The notes beneath the pieces are model-generated. The model was not told where the DNA came from. It worked only from the letters and a program-made list of their open reading frames with translations, and did not search any database. A stretch of 34,578 nucleotides of DNA, from contig JAFUDV010000055.1 in assembly GCA_017464245.1 (NCBI GenBank), positions 1 through 34,578 of the forward strand, in the 5' to 3' direction. Shown here piece after piece: positions 1 through 8,794 of the stretch; the first letter of the stretch is position 1; each line of letters begins with the position of its first letter. This DNA is from Bacteroidales bacterium (GTDB lineage Bacteria > Bacteroidota > Bacteroidia > Bacteroidales > UBA932). The translations under genes were made by a program, and so were the position numbers.

Positions 1-504
1 CATCTCCCAGAAGTTGTCGTGCTTGTTGCCGAGCAGGACATGGTCCGCCGGCATATGCTTGAGCCAGGCCGCCTGCGCCTCGGTGTCGAGGGTGGTGCCG
101 TCCTCGGCCGCGCCTTCGAACACCGTCGCATAGAGCTTGGTCTTGTCGATCTTGTACACTTCCGTGAGGAGTTCCCAGGCCCAGTCGATGGCCTCGGTCT
201 TGAAATAGTCCCCGAAGCTCCAGTTGCCCAGCATCTCGAACATGGTGTGGTGGCGGCCGTCGTGGCCCACCGCTTCCAGGTCGTTGTGCTTGCCGCTCAC
301 GCGGAGGCACTTCTGGCTGTCGGTCGCCCGGGGGAACTTGGGCGCCGCATTGCCCAGGAAGATATCCTTGAACTGGTTCATTCCCGCGTTCGTGAACATG
401 AGGGTCGGGTCGTTCTTGATCACCATCGGCGCGCTGGGCACCACCGTATGTCCCTTGGAAGCGAAGAATTCCAGGTACTTCTGTCGAATCTCTTTTGCAG
501 TCAT
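1..504 (-). CDS. alaS: Alanyl-tRNA synthetase, N-terminal part (cut by window edge)
   Basis: Class II aminoacyl-tRNA synthetase that charges tRNA-Ala in the cytoplasm. Only the first 168 codons are in the window; the full protein is normally about 870 residues. The visible part is the start of the catalytic domain: an opening [14 protein letters not shown], then [29 protein letters not shown] and the class II signature [20 protein letters not shown], all hallmarks of AlaS. The ATG at 504 is supported by the match at the extreme N-terminus and by a promoter about 25 bases upstream. It is transcribed in the same direction as the MATE and rsgA genes but has its own promoter, so it is probably an independent unit. 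Confidence 0.97.
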   Translation of the reverse strand, partial: MTAKEIRQKYLEFFASKGHTVVPSAPMVIKNDPTLMFTNAGMNQFKDIFLGNAAPKFPRATDSQKCLRVSGKHNDLEAVGHDGRHHTMFEMLGNWSFGDYFKTEAIDWAWELLTEVYKIDKTKLYATVFEGAAEDGTTLDTEAQAAWLKHMPADHVLLGNKHDNFWEM

Positions 505-529
505 TTTTACCTCAAATAAATATAGCCTG

Positions 530-560
530 CAAATATACGGCTTTTTACGCGGAAATTCAA
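530..560 (-). promoter_or_regulatory. alaS promoter
   Basis: On the minus strand a -33 TTG (558-560) is followed after 20 bases by TATATTTG (530-537), the Bacteroidota -7 box. The ATG of alaS lies 25 bases further on. The -33 element overlaps the stop codon of the upstream MATE gene. Confidence 0.7.
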
Positions 561-2053
561 GCGTAGGGGATGGCCTTCCGCCAGCGGAAGGTGAGATAGG
601 CGGCGCGGACGGCGAGATGGGTGAAATAGGCGGCCATGAGCAGGTGGATGGCCACCGTCTCGGGAACGGTCCCGTACACGGCGCGGAGGACGGCGAGCCC
701 GGCGAACCAGACTCCGAAGAAGCCCACGACGCACCAGGCCGTGGAATTGCGGAGGTCCTTCGAGGCGGTCGCCCCGGTGAAGATGCCGTCCCAGGTGAAG
801 GCGGGGCAGCCGATGACCGGCATCAGGAGCAGCCAGGGAATGAATTCCCGGGCCGATTCCACCACGTCCGGGTCCGAGGTCATGAGCTTCAGGAGCGGCA
901 CGCCGCCCACTCCGTACACGAGGAAGAACAGGACCGTGACGCCGGCGCTCCAAACGAAAGTCTGCCGGACGGTCGTCCGCACGCCCTCGGCGGACCCCTC
1001 CCCGATGAAACGGCCCGTCAGGGCCTCCCCGGCATAGGCGAACCCGTCGGTGAAGTAGCTGAAAATCATGAGGAGTTTCATCAGGATCGCCCCCACCGCC
1101 AGCATCATGTCCCCGTACCGGGCCGATATCATCGTGAACCCGATGTACACGGCGATCATGCACAGCGACCGCAGGAACAGGTCGCGGTTCAGCACGAAGA
1201 ACGCCCGCCAGCTACCCGTGCCCGTCGGCGACGCTTCCTGGTGCGGGCCCTCCACAACCGTCATTTCGAGCTGTTTTTGCTGGTTCTCCCGTGCTCCAGC
1301 GCCCGTCAACTGGCATTCCGGGCCCTTTTTGCCGGTTGAGACGTGCTCCTTTTGGGGGAGACGCGTGAAATAAGTCCCGTACCGCCGCCACACGGCGAGG
1401 GCCGCATAGGTGAACCCGGTCCACTGGGCGATGAGGGTGCCCCAGGCGACGCCGGCGAAGCCCAGTTCCGGGAGACCGGCGTAACCGAAGGCCAGGCCCA
1501 CGGACAGGAGGATGTTCACCAGGTTCACCAGGAGGTCGCAGGCCATGGGCCGGACCGTGTCCTGCATGCCGATGAACCAGCCCTTGAATGCGAACAGCGA
1601 AAGGGTCGCGGGCGCCGCCCAGATGCGGATGTAAAAGTATTGGGTGGCAAGGGCTTGCACCTCTGGGGAGCAGTCCACCAGCAGGAATGCCAGCTGCACG
1701 ACCACCCATTGCAGCGCCACCAGCGCCAGGCCCGACCCCAAGGCGATTCCCAGCGCCCGCTTCAGCGTCACGGCGATCTCATGCACCGCATCTTCCGCGC
1801 CGGCATGGTATCGTCCGTAGGCCTGTGCGGTAAGTCCTCCCGTACCGCCGCGCAGGAAGCCGAAGTTCCAGTACAGCATGTCGAACAGCATCGTGCCGAT
1901 GGAGATGCCGCCGATGAGGGAGGCGGCCGGAACGGCCCCGGAGGCGCCCAGGTGGCCGGCCACGGCGATGTCCACCATGCCCACGAGGGGGACGGTGATG
2001 TTCGCGAGGATGCTCGGCACGGCGAGGCGGAGGATGTTCCGGTGGAGGTTCAT
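557..2053 (-). CDS. MATE family efflux transporter (DinF-like), with an in-frame insert
   Basis: Integral inner-membrane multidrug/toxin extruder of the MATE family, closest in character to the DinF branch. The 498 residues give about 12 hydrophobic segments; the N-terminal half opens with [20 protein letters not shown], typical of MATE TM1. The start at 2053 matches the family N-terminus and forms an ATGA overlap with the rsgA stop, so the two are probably co-translated; a longer reading from 2185 would run into rsgA. Odd feature: between TM6 and TM7 (residues about 235-282, nucleotides about 1210-1351) the cytoplasmic loop carries roughly 45 extra polar residues ([14 protein letters not shown] to SPTGTGSW). 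They look unlike a MATE loop, and their DNA contains a motif seen again at 25645-25657. The substrate cannot be told from sequence. Confidence 0.9.
   Translation of the reverse strand: MNLHRNILRLAVPSILANITVPLVGMVDIAVAGHLGASGAVPAASLIGGISIGTMLFDMLYWNFGFLRGGTGGLTAQAYGRYHAGAEDAVHEIAVTLKRALGIALGSGLALVALQWVVVQLAFLLVDCSPEVQALATQYFYIRIWAAPATLSLFAFKGWFIGMQDTVRPMACDLLVNLVNILLSVGLAFGYAGLPELGFAGVAWGTLIAQWTGFTYAALAVWRRYGTYFTRLPQKEHVSTGKKGPECQLTGAGARENQQKQLEMTVVEGPHQEASPTGTGSWRAFFVLNRDLFLRSLCMIAVYIGFTMISARYGDMMLAVGAILMKLLMIFSYFTDGFAYAGEALTGRFIGEGSAEGVRTTVRQTFVWSAGVTVLFFLVYGVGGVPLLKLMTSDPDVVESAREFIPWLLLMPVIGCPAFTWDGIFTGATASKDLRNSTAWCVVGFFGVWFAGLAVLRAVYGTVPETVAIHLLMAAYFTHLAVRAAYLTFRWRKAIPYA
1210..1351. repeat. 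Putative in-frame repeat-like insert inside the MATE gene
   Basis: This segment encodes the extra loop residues of the transporter. On the plus strand it contains GTCATTTCGAGCT (1260-1272), shared with the palindromic repeat at 25644-25670. It also has short inverted pairs: CAACCG (1255-1260) with CGGTTG (1333-1338), TCAACTGGC with GCCGGTTGA, and GGGCCC near both ends. Boundaries are approximate and inferred from where MATE-like sequence stops and resumes. Confidence 0.4.
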
Positions 2054-2982
2054 CGGAATTTCTGGTCTTCCTCGAGCATGCCGAGATAGGAATTGTAGCG
2101 CTCCGGGGAGATGGTGCCTTCGTCCACGGCCGCCTTCACGGCGCAGCCTGGCTCGTGGGTATGGGTGCAGGGCGTGAAGCGGCACCCTTCCGAGGCGCGG
2201 AGCATCTCGGGGAAATACTTTCCGATTTCCTCCTTCTCCAGATCCACGAGGCCGAAGCCGCGAAGCCCCGGAGAGTCAATGACATAGCCTCCTGTCGCGA
2301 GGGGGTACATCTCGTAGAGGGAGGTGGTGTGCTTCCCTTGCAGGTGCGCGGTGGAAATCTGCCCGATCTTCGGGTCCAGCGACGGGTCCAGCGCCTTGAT
2401 GAGGGACGACTTGCCCACGCCGGATTCCCCGGAGAACAGGTTCACCTTGCCCCGGCAGGATTCCCGCAGCGTGCCGATGCCCTCGCCGGTCAGGACCGAG
2501 GTGTCGATGACCGGATACCCCGCCCCTTCGTAGATGGCGTGGAACGCATCCACCTGGTCCTGCGCCATTTCCCGGTACAGGTCCACCTTGGACAGGACGA
2601 TGGTCGCGGGAATCCCGTACACCCCGCAGGTGACGAGGATCCGGTCCAGGAACGGCAGCTTGATCTCGGGAAAGTACAGCGAGACGACGAGGTAGGCCAT
2701 GTCCACGTTGGCGGCGATGATGTGCGCCTGCCGCGACAGGTTCGTGGACCGCCGGATGACATAGTTCTCGCGGGGCAGGACCTCCGTGATCACGGCCGTC
2801 TCCTCCCCGTCGGGACGCTCGTACCGGACCCGGTCGCCCACGGCCACCGGATTCGTGATCTGGCTGGCTTTCAGCCGGATGCGTCCGCGCAGGACGGCGG
2901 GGAAGAGCTGCCAGGCCGGCAGCTCGGACAATTCATAGTGGCTTCCCGCGTTTTTGACGACGGTCGCTTCGCCTCGTGTCAT
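2050..2982 (-). CDS. rsgA: Ribosome small-subunit-dependent GTPase A
   Basis: Circularly permuted GTPase that acts late in 30S subunit assembly. The 310 residues show an N-terminal OB-fold region (about 20-75), then the GTPase motifs in permuted order: G4 as SKVD (131-134), G1 P-loop GESGVGKS (185-192), G2 around HTTS (218-221) and G3 as DSPG (236-239). The C-terminal zinc finger is present as C267-x4-C272-x-H274-x5-C280. The normal G3 of the family is DTPG; the serine is a mild variant. It is the first gene of a two-gene unit with the MATE transporter (4-base stop/start overlap) and diverges from malQ across 137 bases that hold both promoters. Confidence 0.97.
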   Translation of the reverse strand: MTRGEATVVKNAGSHYELSELPAWQLFPAVLRGRIRLKASQITNPVAVGDRVRYERPDGEETAVITEVLPRENYVIRRSTNLSRQAHIIAANVDMAYLVVSLYFPEIKLPFLDRILVTCGVYGIPATIVLSKVDLYREMAQDQVDAFHAIYEGAGYPVIDTSVLTGEGIGTLRESCRGKVNLFSGESGVGKSSLIKALDPSLDPKIGQISTAHLQGKHTTSLYEMYPLATGGYVIDSPGLRGFGLVDLEKEEIGKYFPEMLRASEGCRFTPCTHTHEPGCAVKAAVDEGTISPERYNSYLGMLEEDQKFR

Positions 2983-3011
2983 TCGTCGCTCTTTTTGAAC
3001 AGTTCGTACCG

Positions 3012-3019
3012 CAAAGATA
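3012..3019 (-). promoter_or_regulatory. rsgA -7 promoter box
   Basis: TATCTTTG on the minus strand, 29 bases before the rsgA ATG. No good -33 TTTG is seen at the expected distance, so this is a half-supported promoter. Confidence 0.5.
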
Positions 3020-3028
3020 CGGCTTTGT

Positions 3029-3059
3029 TTTGGAAATCCGTCCCCATTCCCTATTTTTG
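3029..3059 (+). promoter_or_regulatory. malQ promoter
   Basis: TTTG (3029-3032), a 19-base spacer and TATTTTTG (3052-3059) match the Bacteroidota consensus. The leader to the ATG at 3120 is about 57 bases and contains repeated GGTCCGG words able to form a small hairpin. Confidence 0.7.
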
Positions 3060-3119
3060 CTTTGCAAACGGTCCGGACGCAAAGGTCCGGTCCGGCAGGA
3101 CTATAACCAATTAGATGCT

Positions 3120-5552
3120 ATGAACATCCGAATCATCCTTCAGTACCATACTGCATGGGGCGAAAGCCTCGTGCTCCGCGTCGGGAAGAAGCGCTACCCG
3201 ATGGAATCCGCTTTCGCCGGCCTCTGGCAGGCGGACCTCACCGGGAGGAACCTCCGTGACGGCGACCGCTACGCCTTCGAGGTCGAGCGCGGGGGAAAGA
3301 CCGTCCGCACCGAGTGGCGCGCCCATCTGTACAGCGCCCCGGCCGATGCGAAATCCGTGGTCATCCGCGACCGCTGGACGGACCGTCCGGTGAATTCCTC
3401 CTTCTATGCCAACGCTTTCAGCGACGTCATCTTCCGCCGTCACGACGGCGCGTCCTTCCGTCATCCGCGTCCTGCGGAGCCGGGAAAGGGGAACGTGACC
3501 TTCCGCGTCGCCGTGCCCGAGGTGCGGAGCGGGGAGTCCGTCGCCCTGGCGGGCAGCGGGAAGGCCCTCGGCGACTGGAAGGAATTCCGCCTGCTGGACG
3601 ACGGCCGCTTCCCGTACTGGCAGCTGGACCTGGAGGTGAAGGATGTGTTCGAGTACAAGTTCGTCATCGTGGACACCGAGACCCGCCGTCCCCTCGTCTG
3701 GGAGGAGGGACCGAACCATTTCTTCGGCGAAGTGCCCGCGGCGGGGAGCCACGTGGTCGTCTCGGACATCGACCCGCAGTTCCTGTCCCGTCCCTGGCGG
3801 GGCGCAGGCGTGGCCGTGCCCGTATTCTCGCTCCGTACGGAGGACAGTTTCGGCGTGGGTGAGTTCCATGACATCAGGAAGCTCGTGGACTGGGCCGTGA
3901 AGGCCGGGCAGAGCGTCATCCAGCTCCTCCCGATCAATGACACGACGATGACCCATACCTGGCAGGACTCCTATCCTTACAACGCCGTGAGCTCCTTCGC
4001 CCTGCATCCCATGTTCATCCACCTGCCGGAGGCCGGTGTGCGCAAGGATGCCGCCTACAAGGCCCGGAAGCAGGAACTGGAATCCCTGACTGCCATTGAT
4101 TACGAGGTTGTTACGAAGACGAAGCTCACCCTGCTCCGGAAGCTCTTCAAGAGCGCCAAGGGGCAGCAGGAAGCTGCATCGGCCCCTTACAAGGCGTTCA
4201 TGGACGCCAACCAGGACTGGCTTCTCCCGTACGCCGTCTTCAGCGTGCTGCGGGACCGCAACGGCTCTCCGGAGTTCTCCGCCTGGGGCGAATGGAGCCG
4301 CTATGACCGCAGGAAGGCCCTGGCCTTCGCCACGGAGAACGCCGCCGAGGTGGACTTCTACTGCTTCCTGCAGTATCTGCTGGACAAGCAGCTCAAGGAC
4401 ACCGTGGCGTATGCGCACCTGCATGGCGTGGCGCTCAAGGGCGACCTTCCCATCGGCGTTTCCCGCGTCAGTGTCGATGCCTGGCAGCACCCGGAACTGT
4501 TCCACATGGACAGCCAGGCCGGCGCCCCGCCGGACGCCTTCGCGGCCGACGGCCAGAACTGGGGCTTCCCCACCTACAACTGGGAGAAGATGGCGGAGGA
4601 CGGCTTCGCCTGGTGGAAGGCCCGGATGCGCAAGATGGCGGAGTATTTCGACGCCTTCCGCATCGACCATATCCTCGGGTTCTTCCGCATCTGGGAGATT
4701 CCCGTCCCGTACAAGAGCGGGCTCATGGGCCACTTCAACCCGGCTCTCCCGTACAGCGGCGAAGACCTCCGGAACCAGGGCTTCAACCCGGAGAACACCG
4801 GCGATACGGATGTGCTCTTCGTGGAGGACCCCCGCCGGAAGGACGTGTGGCACCCGCGCATCTCCGCGCAGTTCACGAACGCCTATGCGCAACTGCCCGA
4901 ATGGCTCAAGGACCGCTACAACGCCCTGTACAACGATTTCTTCTACCGCCGCCACAACGGGTTCTGGAAGGAGTCGGCCATGACCAAGCTGCCCGCCCTC
5001 GTCCGTTCCACCGGCATGCTGTGCTGCGGCGAGGACCTGGGCATGATCCCGGACAGCGTTCCGGAGACCATGCGGGAGCTGGACATCCTGTCCCTCGAGA
5101 TCCAGCGGATGCCCAAGGATCCCCGCGACACCTTCGCCGACCCGGCCTCCTATCCCTATGCCTGCGTGTGCGCGACCGGCACCCATGATACGGCGCCGCT
5201 CCGCGCCTGGTGGGAGGAGGACCGCGGCCTGACGCAACGCTATTTCAACGAGATGCTCCACTGCGCCGGGGAAGCGCCGCAGTTCTGCGAACCGTGGGTG
5301 GCCGACCTCATCCTCGGCGCGCACTTGAAGTCGCCGGCGATGCTCGCCATCCTGCCCCTGCAGGACTGGCTCGCCACGGACGGCGAGGTCCGCTATGGCG
5401 GCGATCCCAAGGACGAGCGCATCAACGTTCCCGCCATCCCGCGCTACTACTGGCGCTACCGCATGCACTGCACCCTCGAGTCCCTGATCGGCAACGACGC
5501 GCTCAATGCCCATATCAAGGGGATGGTCGATGCTTCTGGCCGTAACCGATAG
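3120..5552 (+). CDS. malQ: 4-alpha-glucanotransferase (amylomaltase) with N-terminal starch-binding domains
   Basis: GH77 enzyme that disproportionates maltodextrins by transferring 1,4-alpha-glucan chains; cytoplasmic, since no signal peptide is visible. The 810 residues divide into two CBM20-like beta domains (about 1-95 and 120-215, the second with GSGKALGDWKEF) and a GH77 barrel from about residue 225. Catalytic residues are visible: nucleophile D516 in AFRIDH, acid/base E638 in CGEDLG and transition-state aspartate D690 in GTHDT. I start at ATG 3120 (MNIRIILQYHTAWGE) because the CBM20 strand begins at once; the open frame runs back to 2976, but that part crosses the promoter. The next gene starts four bases after its stop, so translation is probably coupled. 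Confidence 0.95.
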   Translation: MNIRIILQYHTAWGESLVLRVGKKRYPMESAFAGLWQADLTGRNLRDGDRYAFEVERGGKTVRTEWRAHLYSAPADAKSVVIRDRWTDRPVNSSFYANAFSDVIFRRHDGASFRHPRPAEPGKGNVTFRVAVPEVRSGESVALAGSGKALGDWKEFRLLDDGRFPYWQLDLEVKDVFEYKFVIVDTETRRPLVWEEGPNHFFGEVPAAGSHVVVSDIDPQFLSRPWRGAGVAVPVFSLRTEDSFGVGEFHDIRKLVDWAVKAGQSVIQLLPINDTTMTHTWQDSYPYNAVSSFALHPMFIHLPEAGVRKDAAYKARKQELESLTAIDYEVVTKTKLTLLRKLFKSAKGQQEAASAPYKAFMDANQDWLLPYAVFSVLRDRNGSPEFSAWGEWSRYDRRKALAFATENAAEVDFYCFLQYLLDKQLKDTVAYAHLHGVALKGDLPIGVSRVSVDAWQHPELFHMDSQAGAPPDAFAADGQNWGFPTYNWEKMAEDGFAWWKARMRKMAEYFDAFRIDHILGFFRIWEIPVPYKSGLMGHFNPALPYSGEDLRNQGFNPENTGDTDVLFVEDPRRKDVWHPRISAQFTNAYAQLPEWLKDRYNALYNDFFYRRHNGFWKESAMTKLPALVRSTGMLCCGEDLGMIPDSVPETMRELDILSLEIQRMPKDPRDTFADPASYPYACVCATGTHDTAPLRAWWEEDRGLTQRYFNEMLHCAGEAPQFCEPWVADLILGAHLKSPAMLAILPLQDWLATDGEVRYGGDPKDERINVPAIPRYYWRYRMHCTLESLIGNDALNAHIKGMVDASGRNR

Positions 5553-5556
5553 GACG

Positions 5557-5907
5557 ATGGCAGGCAAGGACAACGATTGGAAATCCCGTCTCGGCGTGGT
5601 GTATTCCACGAATCCCGACTTCCAGTACGAGACGGCCGCGGAGACGGAGACCGAGACGCTTCCGCCCGCAAAGCAGCGGCTCATCGTCGGGATCGACCGT
5701 CGCAACCGGGGCGGCAAGCAGGTGACGCTCGTCACCGGCTTCGTAGGCACGTCCGATGACCTCAAGGAACTCGGGAAGACCCTGAAGACCCGCTGCGGCG
5801 TGGGCGGGACGGCCAAGGACGGGGAGATCACCATCCAGGGCGACTTCCGCGACAAGGTGGCCGCCCTGCTCCGGGAAATGGGCTACAACGCCAAAAGGGG
5901 GAACTGA
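5557..5907 (+). CDS. SUI1/eIF1-family translation factor (YciH-like)
   Basis: A 116-residue protein with a low-complexity acidic N-terminal part (ETAAETETETLPP, residues about 25-37) and a SUI1 fold in the second half. Recognisable elements are the basic loop DRRNRGGKQVTLVTGF and the closing segment TAKDGEITIQGDFRDKVAALL. Family members bind near the ribosomal P site; bacterial YciH proteins are thought to affect initiation fidelity, but their role is not well defined. Start ATG 5557 is four bases after the malQ stop; an upstream reading from 5506 lies inside malQ. Its TGA overlaps the next gene's ATG. Confidence 0.88.
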   Translation: MAGKDNDWKSRLGVVYSTNPDFQYETAAETETETLPPAKQRLIVGIDRRNRGGKQVTLVTGFVGTSDDLKELGKTLKTRCGVGGTAKDGEITIQGDFRDKVAALLREMGYNAKRGN

Positions 5908-6611
5908 TGCTGCAGGAAGAGGTTTTCCGTTCCGGGCGGCTGCTGCTGCCCGACACGCCGCCGGAGGCGGCCGCCCCGGTGGAATCCGTTCCGCTGGCCG
6001 GCACCATCCTCGTGGTGGTCACGATCCTGCTGTTCCTCCTGGCGATCCGCAGTTTCCTCAACGTGCTGCCGTACCTGAGGGACAGCATCAGCCGGGCGCG
6101 GGGGAGCGCTGCGCTCGAGAACAGCGTCAAGGTGAGCCGCGACCGGAACCTGGTCGCTGCCGTGTTCCTCCTGCCGACCATCCTGCTGGCCTTCCGTTAC
6201 CGGCTTTACGATCCGGCTTTCCTGCAGGGCTGGGAACCCGATTTCCGCCTGCTGGCTGTCGCCGGCGCGTTCGTCGGCTTCCTCCTGCTGCGGTACCTGC
6301 TGTATCGCTGGCTGCGGCCCCGCCGCCGGTACGACGAATACCAGATGGCCTACCGCTCCGGCTACACGTTCTTCATCCTGCTGATGCTGCTGGCGCTCGT
6401 GACGGTGGGTGTCCTGTACGTGGTCGGTGCCGATGATTTGATGGTCAAGCGTTTCCTTTTGGTGGAAACAGGCGTGGTCTATCTCGTCTATCTGCTCCGG
6501 AAAGGACAAATTTTATCCGTATCTTGCAAACCTTTGACAACTTTTTTGTACCTTTGCGCGCTCGAATTGCTGCCTGCCGGCCTGCTGGCCGTTTCGGCGA
6601 CGATTCTCTAG
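5907..6611 (+). CDS. DUF4271 membrane protein
   Basis: A 234-residue integral membrane protein typical of the Bacteroidota family DUF4271, whose function is unknown. It begins with about 30 soluble residues, then hydrophobic spans near 30-50, 87-100, 112-132, 148-170 and 178-195, and a last one at the C-terminus. Charged loops such as RWLRPRRRYDEYQMAYR lie between spans. In Bacteroidota this family commonly sits directly upstream of hemD, as here, so a link to heme synthesis or the envelope is possible but unproven. ATG 5907 overlaps the previous TGA by one base. The 3' end contains a promoter-like sequence for hemD. Confidence 0.85.
   Translation: MLQEEVFRSGRLLLPDTPPEAAAPVESVPLAGTILVVVTILLFLLAIRSFLNVLPYLRDSISRARGSAALENSVKVSRDRNLVAAVFLLPTILLAFRYRLYDPAFLQGWEPDFRLLAVAGAFVGFLLLRYLLYRWLRPRRRYDEYQMAYRSGYTFFILLMLLALVTVGVLYVVGADDLMVKRFLLVETGVVYLVYLLRKGQILSVSCKPLTTFLYLCALELLPAGLLAVSATIL
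6524..6556 (+). promoter_or_regulatory. Internal promoter before hemD
   Basis: TACCTTTG (6549-6556) is a full -7 box inside the end of the DUF4271 gene; a TTG at 6524-6526 sits 22 bases upstream. The surrounding DNA is clearly richer in A and T than the rest of the gene. It would let hemD-rnpA-yidD-ubiE be expressed apart from malQ. Confidence 0.5.
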
Positions 6612-6627
6612 GTAGTGAAGTATTAGT

Positions 6628-7371
6628 ATGAGTGTACAGAAAATCCTGGTTTCCCAGAACGCACCGCGTGTCCTTACTCCCTATCAGGTCGTGACGGAGA
6701 AGTTCGGCGTGGAATTCGAGTTCCGCCCCTTCTTCCTCATCGAGCCGCTGACATCCCGTGAGTTCCGGGCCCAGCGGATCAACATCCTGGACTATACGGC
6801 CATCGTCTTCTCGTCCCGCCACGCCATCGACGCTTTCTTCGCGCTGGCGGAGGAACTCCGCTGCAAGATTCCCGAGACGATGAAGTATTTCTGCACGACC
6901 GAGCTCGTGGCGATGTACCTCCAGAAGCATATCGTGTACCGCAAGCGCAAGATCTTCTACGGGACGGGCACGCCCGAGAGTGTCGTCGCCCTGGTCACCG
7001 CCAAACACAAGGGGGATAAGTTCCTGATCGCCACGTCGGACAACTCCAACAGCGAGCCGCTCACCCGGCTGTTCGACGCGCAGAAGCTCGACTACACGAC
7101 CGCCGTGTTCGTGAAGACCGTTCCCCAGGACCTCTCCGGGGTGGACCTCCATGCCTATGACATGGTGGTCCTGTACAACCCCGCCGACGTCAAGTCCCTC
7201 TACGAGAACTTCCCCGGATTCGAACAGGGAGCCCTCAAGTTCGTCTCCTACGGCCGTTCCATCGTCAAGTCGATGGAGGAGGCCGGTCTCACCATCGAAG
7301 TCAAGGCCCCGACGCCCGAGATTCCTTCCGTGGCCCGCGCCATCGAAGCCTATCTCGAAAACCAGCAGTGA
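6628..7371 (+). CDS. hemD: Uroporphyrinogen-III synthase
   Basis: Cyclises hydroxymethylbilane to uroporphyrinogen III in tetrapyrrole synthesis; cytoplasmic. The 247 residues follow the two-lobed HemD pattern: first lobe with TAIVFSSRHAIDAFFAL (about 53-69), second lobe with KFLIATSDNSNSEP and a late YDMVVLYNPADVKSLYENF (about 174-192). Key residues in this family are poorly conserved, so the call rests on the overall pattern and on the neighbourhood (DUF4271-hemD-rnpA), which is usual in Bacteroidota. ATG 6628 is 17 bases after the previous stop. The stop overlaps the GTG of rnpA. Confidence 0.88.
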   Translation: MSVQKILVSQNAPRVLTPYQVVTEKFGVEFEFRPFFLIEPLTSREFRAQRINILDYTAIVFSSRHAIDAFFALAEELRCKIPETMKYFCTTELVAMYLQKHIVYRKRKIFYGTGTPESVVALVTAKHKGDKFLIATSDNSNSEPLTRLFDAQKLDYTTAVFVKTVPQDLSGVDLHAYDMVVLYNPADVKSLYENFPGFEQGALKFVSYGRSIVKSMEEAGLTIEVKAPTPEIPSVARAIEAYLENQQ

Positions 7372-7748
7372 CCGTGGCCGCGGCCACCCTTCCCAAGTCC
7401 GAGCGCCTGTGCGGGAAGAAACCCGTAGCAGGGCTCATGGACCGTGGAAAGGGCGGCGTGAGCGGCTGCCTGCGCTACCGGTTCCTGCGCCGGGAAGGCC
7501 CGGAGGCCGATGCCCCTGCACGTATCCTCGTCTCCGTCCCCAAGCGCAACTTCAAGCGCGCCGTCAAGCGCAATCTCCTGAAACGCCGCATCCGGGAATC
7601 CTACCGCCTGCAGAAGGAACTCCTTCCTGCCGGCATCGACATCATGTTCGTGTACCTGCCCCGGGAGGTCCTTCCTTCCGCGGACATCTTTGCGTCCATG
7701 ACCGAGGTCCTCGCCGCGGTGGCGGCCAAGTGCAACCCCAGTGAATAA
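7368..7748 (+). CDS. rnpA: Ribonuclease P protein component
   Basis: Protein subunit of RNase P, which trims the 5' leader of tRNA precursors. The 126 residues include the diagnostic basic helix [19 protein letters not shown] (about 62-80) preceded by ILVSVPKRN. The start is GTG at 7368, overlapping the hemD TGA; it gives a family-like N-terminus ([11 protein letters not shown]) without the long extension other frames would need. Its position directly before yidD is conserved across bacteria. Confidence 0.95.
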   Translation: MTVAAATLPKSERLCGKKPVAGLMDRGKGGVSGCLRYRFLRREGPEADAPARILVSVPKRNFKRAVKRNLLKRRIRESYRLQKELLPAGIDIMFVYLPREVLPSADIFASMTEVLAAVAAKCNPSE

Positions 7749-7986
7749 GCGTATGCCCAACTGGCTGAAACAGGTGCTGATCTTTCCTTTCGTGTTCCTG
7801 ATCAAGTTCTATCAGGTATGCGTGAGCCCGTTCATCCCGCCGGCCTGCCGGTTCACGCCCACCTGTTCCCAGTATGCCCTTGAGGCGTTCCGCAAACATG
7901 GTCCCTTCAAGGGCCTCTACCTCTCCGTCCGCCGCATCCTCCGCTGCCACCCCTGGGGAGGCAGTGGCTACGATCCTGTTCCGTAA
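7741..7986 (+). CDS. yidD: Membrane protein insertion efficiency factor
   Basis: Small protein of 81 residues (77 if the ATG at 7753 is used instead of GTG 7741) thought to assist YidC-mediated membrane insertion. The family signature is intact: [33 protein letters not shown] and the ending [14 protein letters not shown], with the conserved cysteines. It overlaps the end of rnpA by eight bases if GTG is used, and its TAA shares a base with the ubiE ATG. Confidence 0.96.
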   Translation: MNKRMPNWLKQVLIFPFVFLIKFYQVCVSPFIPPACRFTPTCSQYALEAFRKHGPFKGLYLSVRRILRCHPWGGSGYDPVP

Positions 7987-8693
7987 TGCCCAAGAAAGAA
8001 AAGGTGCAGCAGATGTTCGACAACATCGCACCGACCTACGACAAGCTCAACCATATCATGTCCCTGAGCGTGGACAAGCTCTGGCGGCGCCATGCGCTGA
8101 GGGAGATCGTGGACGGCCGCGACCAGCGGATCCTGGACATCGCCTGCGGAACCGGCGATTCCACCATCGCCATCGCCCGGAAGGCGTCGGACGGGAGCCG
8201 GGTCGTGGGCACGGACATCTCGGACGGGATGATGGCGCTGGTCCGGCGCAAGGCCATCGACCGGGGCGTGGACTGGAAGATCGAGGTGGAGCAGGGCGAC
8301 GGGGAAGCCCTCCGGTTCGGGGAGGGGAGTTTCGATGCGGTCACCTGCCAGTTCGGCATCCGCAACTTCGAGCACAAGGAACGCGGTCTCTCCGAGATGT
8401 TCCGGGTCTTGAAGCCGGGCGGCAAGGCCGTCATCCTGGAACTGTCCGTTCCGGACAACAAGCGGGTGCGGGCCGTGTATGACCTCTATTTCCTGCATGT
8501 GCTGCCCTGGATTGGCGGCATCGTCTCCGGCGACAAGGCCGCCTACCGGTACCTTCCCGCCTCGGTCCACAACTTTCCTTCACCCCAAGCCTTCTGCGGG
8601 ATGATGGAGGATGTCGGCTTCCGCAACGTCCGCTGCCGCACCTTCACCTTCGGCCTCTGCCGGATGTTCACGGGCGAGAAGCGCCGCACATAG
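7986..8693 (+). CDS. ubiE: Demethylmenaquinone C-methyltransferase
   Basis: SAM-dependent methyltransferase of the UbiE/MenG family, which converts demethylmenaquinone to menaquinone; in Bacteroidota menaquinone is the respiratory quinone. The 235 residues show VQQMFDNIAPTYDKLNHIMS at the N-terminus, motif I as LDIACGTGDSTIA (about 49-61) and the family block QFGIRNFEHKERGLSEMFR followed by LKPGGKAVILELSVP. It is the last plus-strand gene of the run from malQ; downstream lie 69 bases with no visible gene and then the repeat that borders the hipBA unit. Confidence 0.94.
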   Translation: MPKKEKVQQMFDNIAPTYDKLNHIMSLSVDKLWRRHALREIVDGRDQRILDIACGTGDSTIAIARKASDGSRVVGTDISDGMMALVRRKAIDRGVDWKIEVEQGDGEALRFGEGSFDAVTCQFGIRNFEHKERGLSEMFRVLKPGGKAVILELSVPDNKRVRAVYDLYFLHVLPWIGGIVSGDKAAYRYLPASVHNFPSPQAFCGMMEDVGFRNVRCRTFTFGLCRMFTGEKRRT

Positions 8694-8762
8694 CCTTGCA
8701 GAGCGCGGTACCCAGTCACTCAGCGCACCCAAAGGGACTCTCGACGCTCCGTGAATTTCGGG

Positions 8763-8794
8763 TTGAACCATAACCTGAAAAGATTGTCCAATTA
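8763..8794 (+). repeat. Left copy of 32-bp direct repeat flanking hipBA
   Basis: Matches 10509-10540 at 29 of 32 positions (both run TTGAACCA-x-AACCTGAA-x-AGA-x-TGTCCAATTA). In this copy the ATG of the ligase gene reads TTG. Its last three bases, TTA at 8792-8794, are the stop codon of hipA read on the minus strand. Confidence 0.85.

Noticed and set aside
3066-3105. Regulatory hairpin in the malQ leader from repeated GGTCCGG words
   Set aside because: Only a 5-bp stem can be drawn with confidence and no known riboswitch pattern is seen.
3111-5855. Minus-strand open frame of 914 codons opposite malQ
   Set aside because: Antisense shadow of an enzyme with all GH77 catalytic residues visible.
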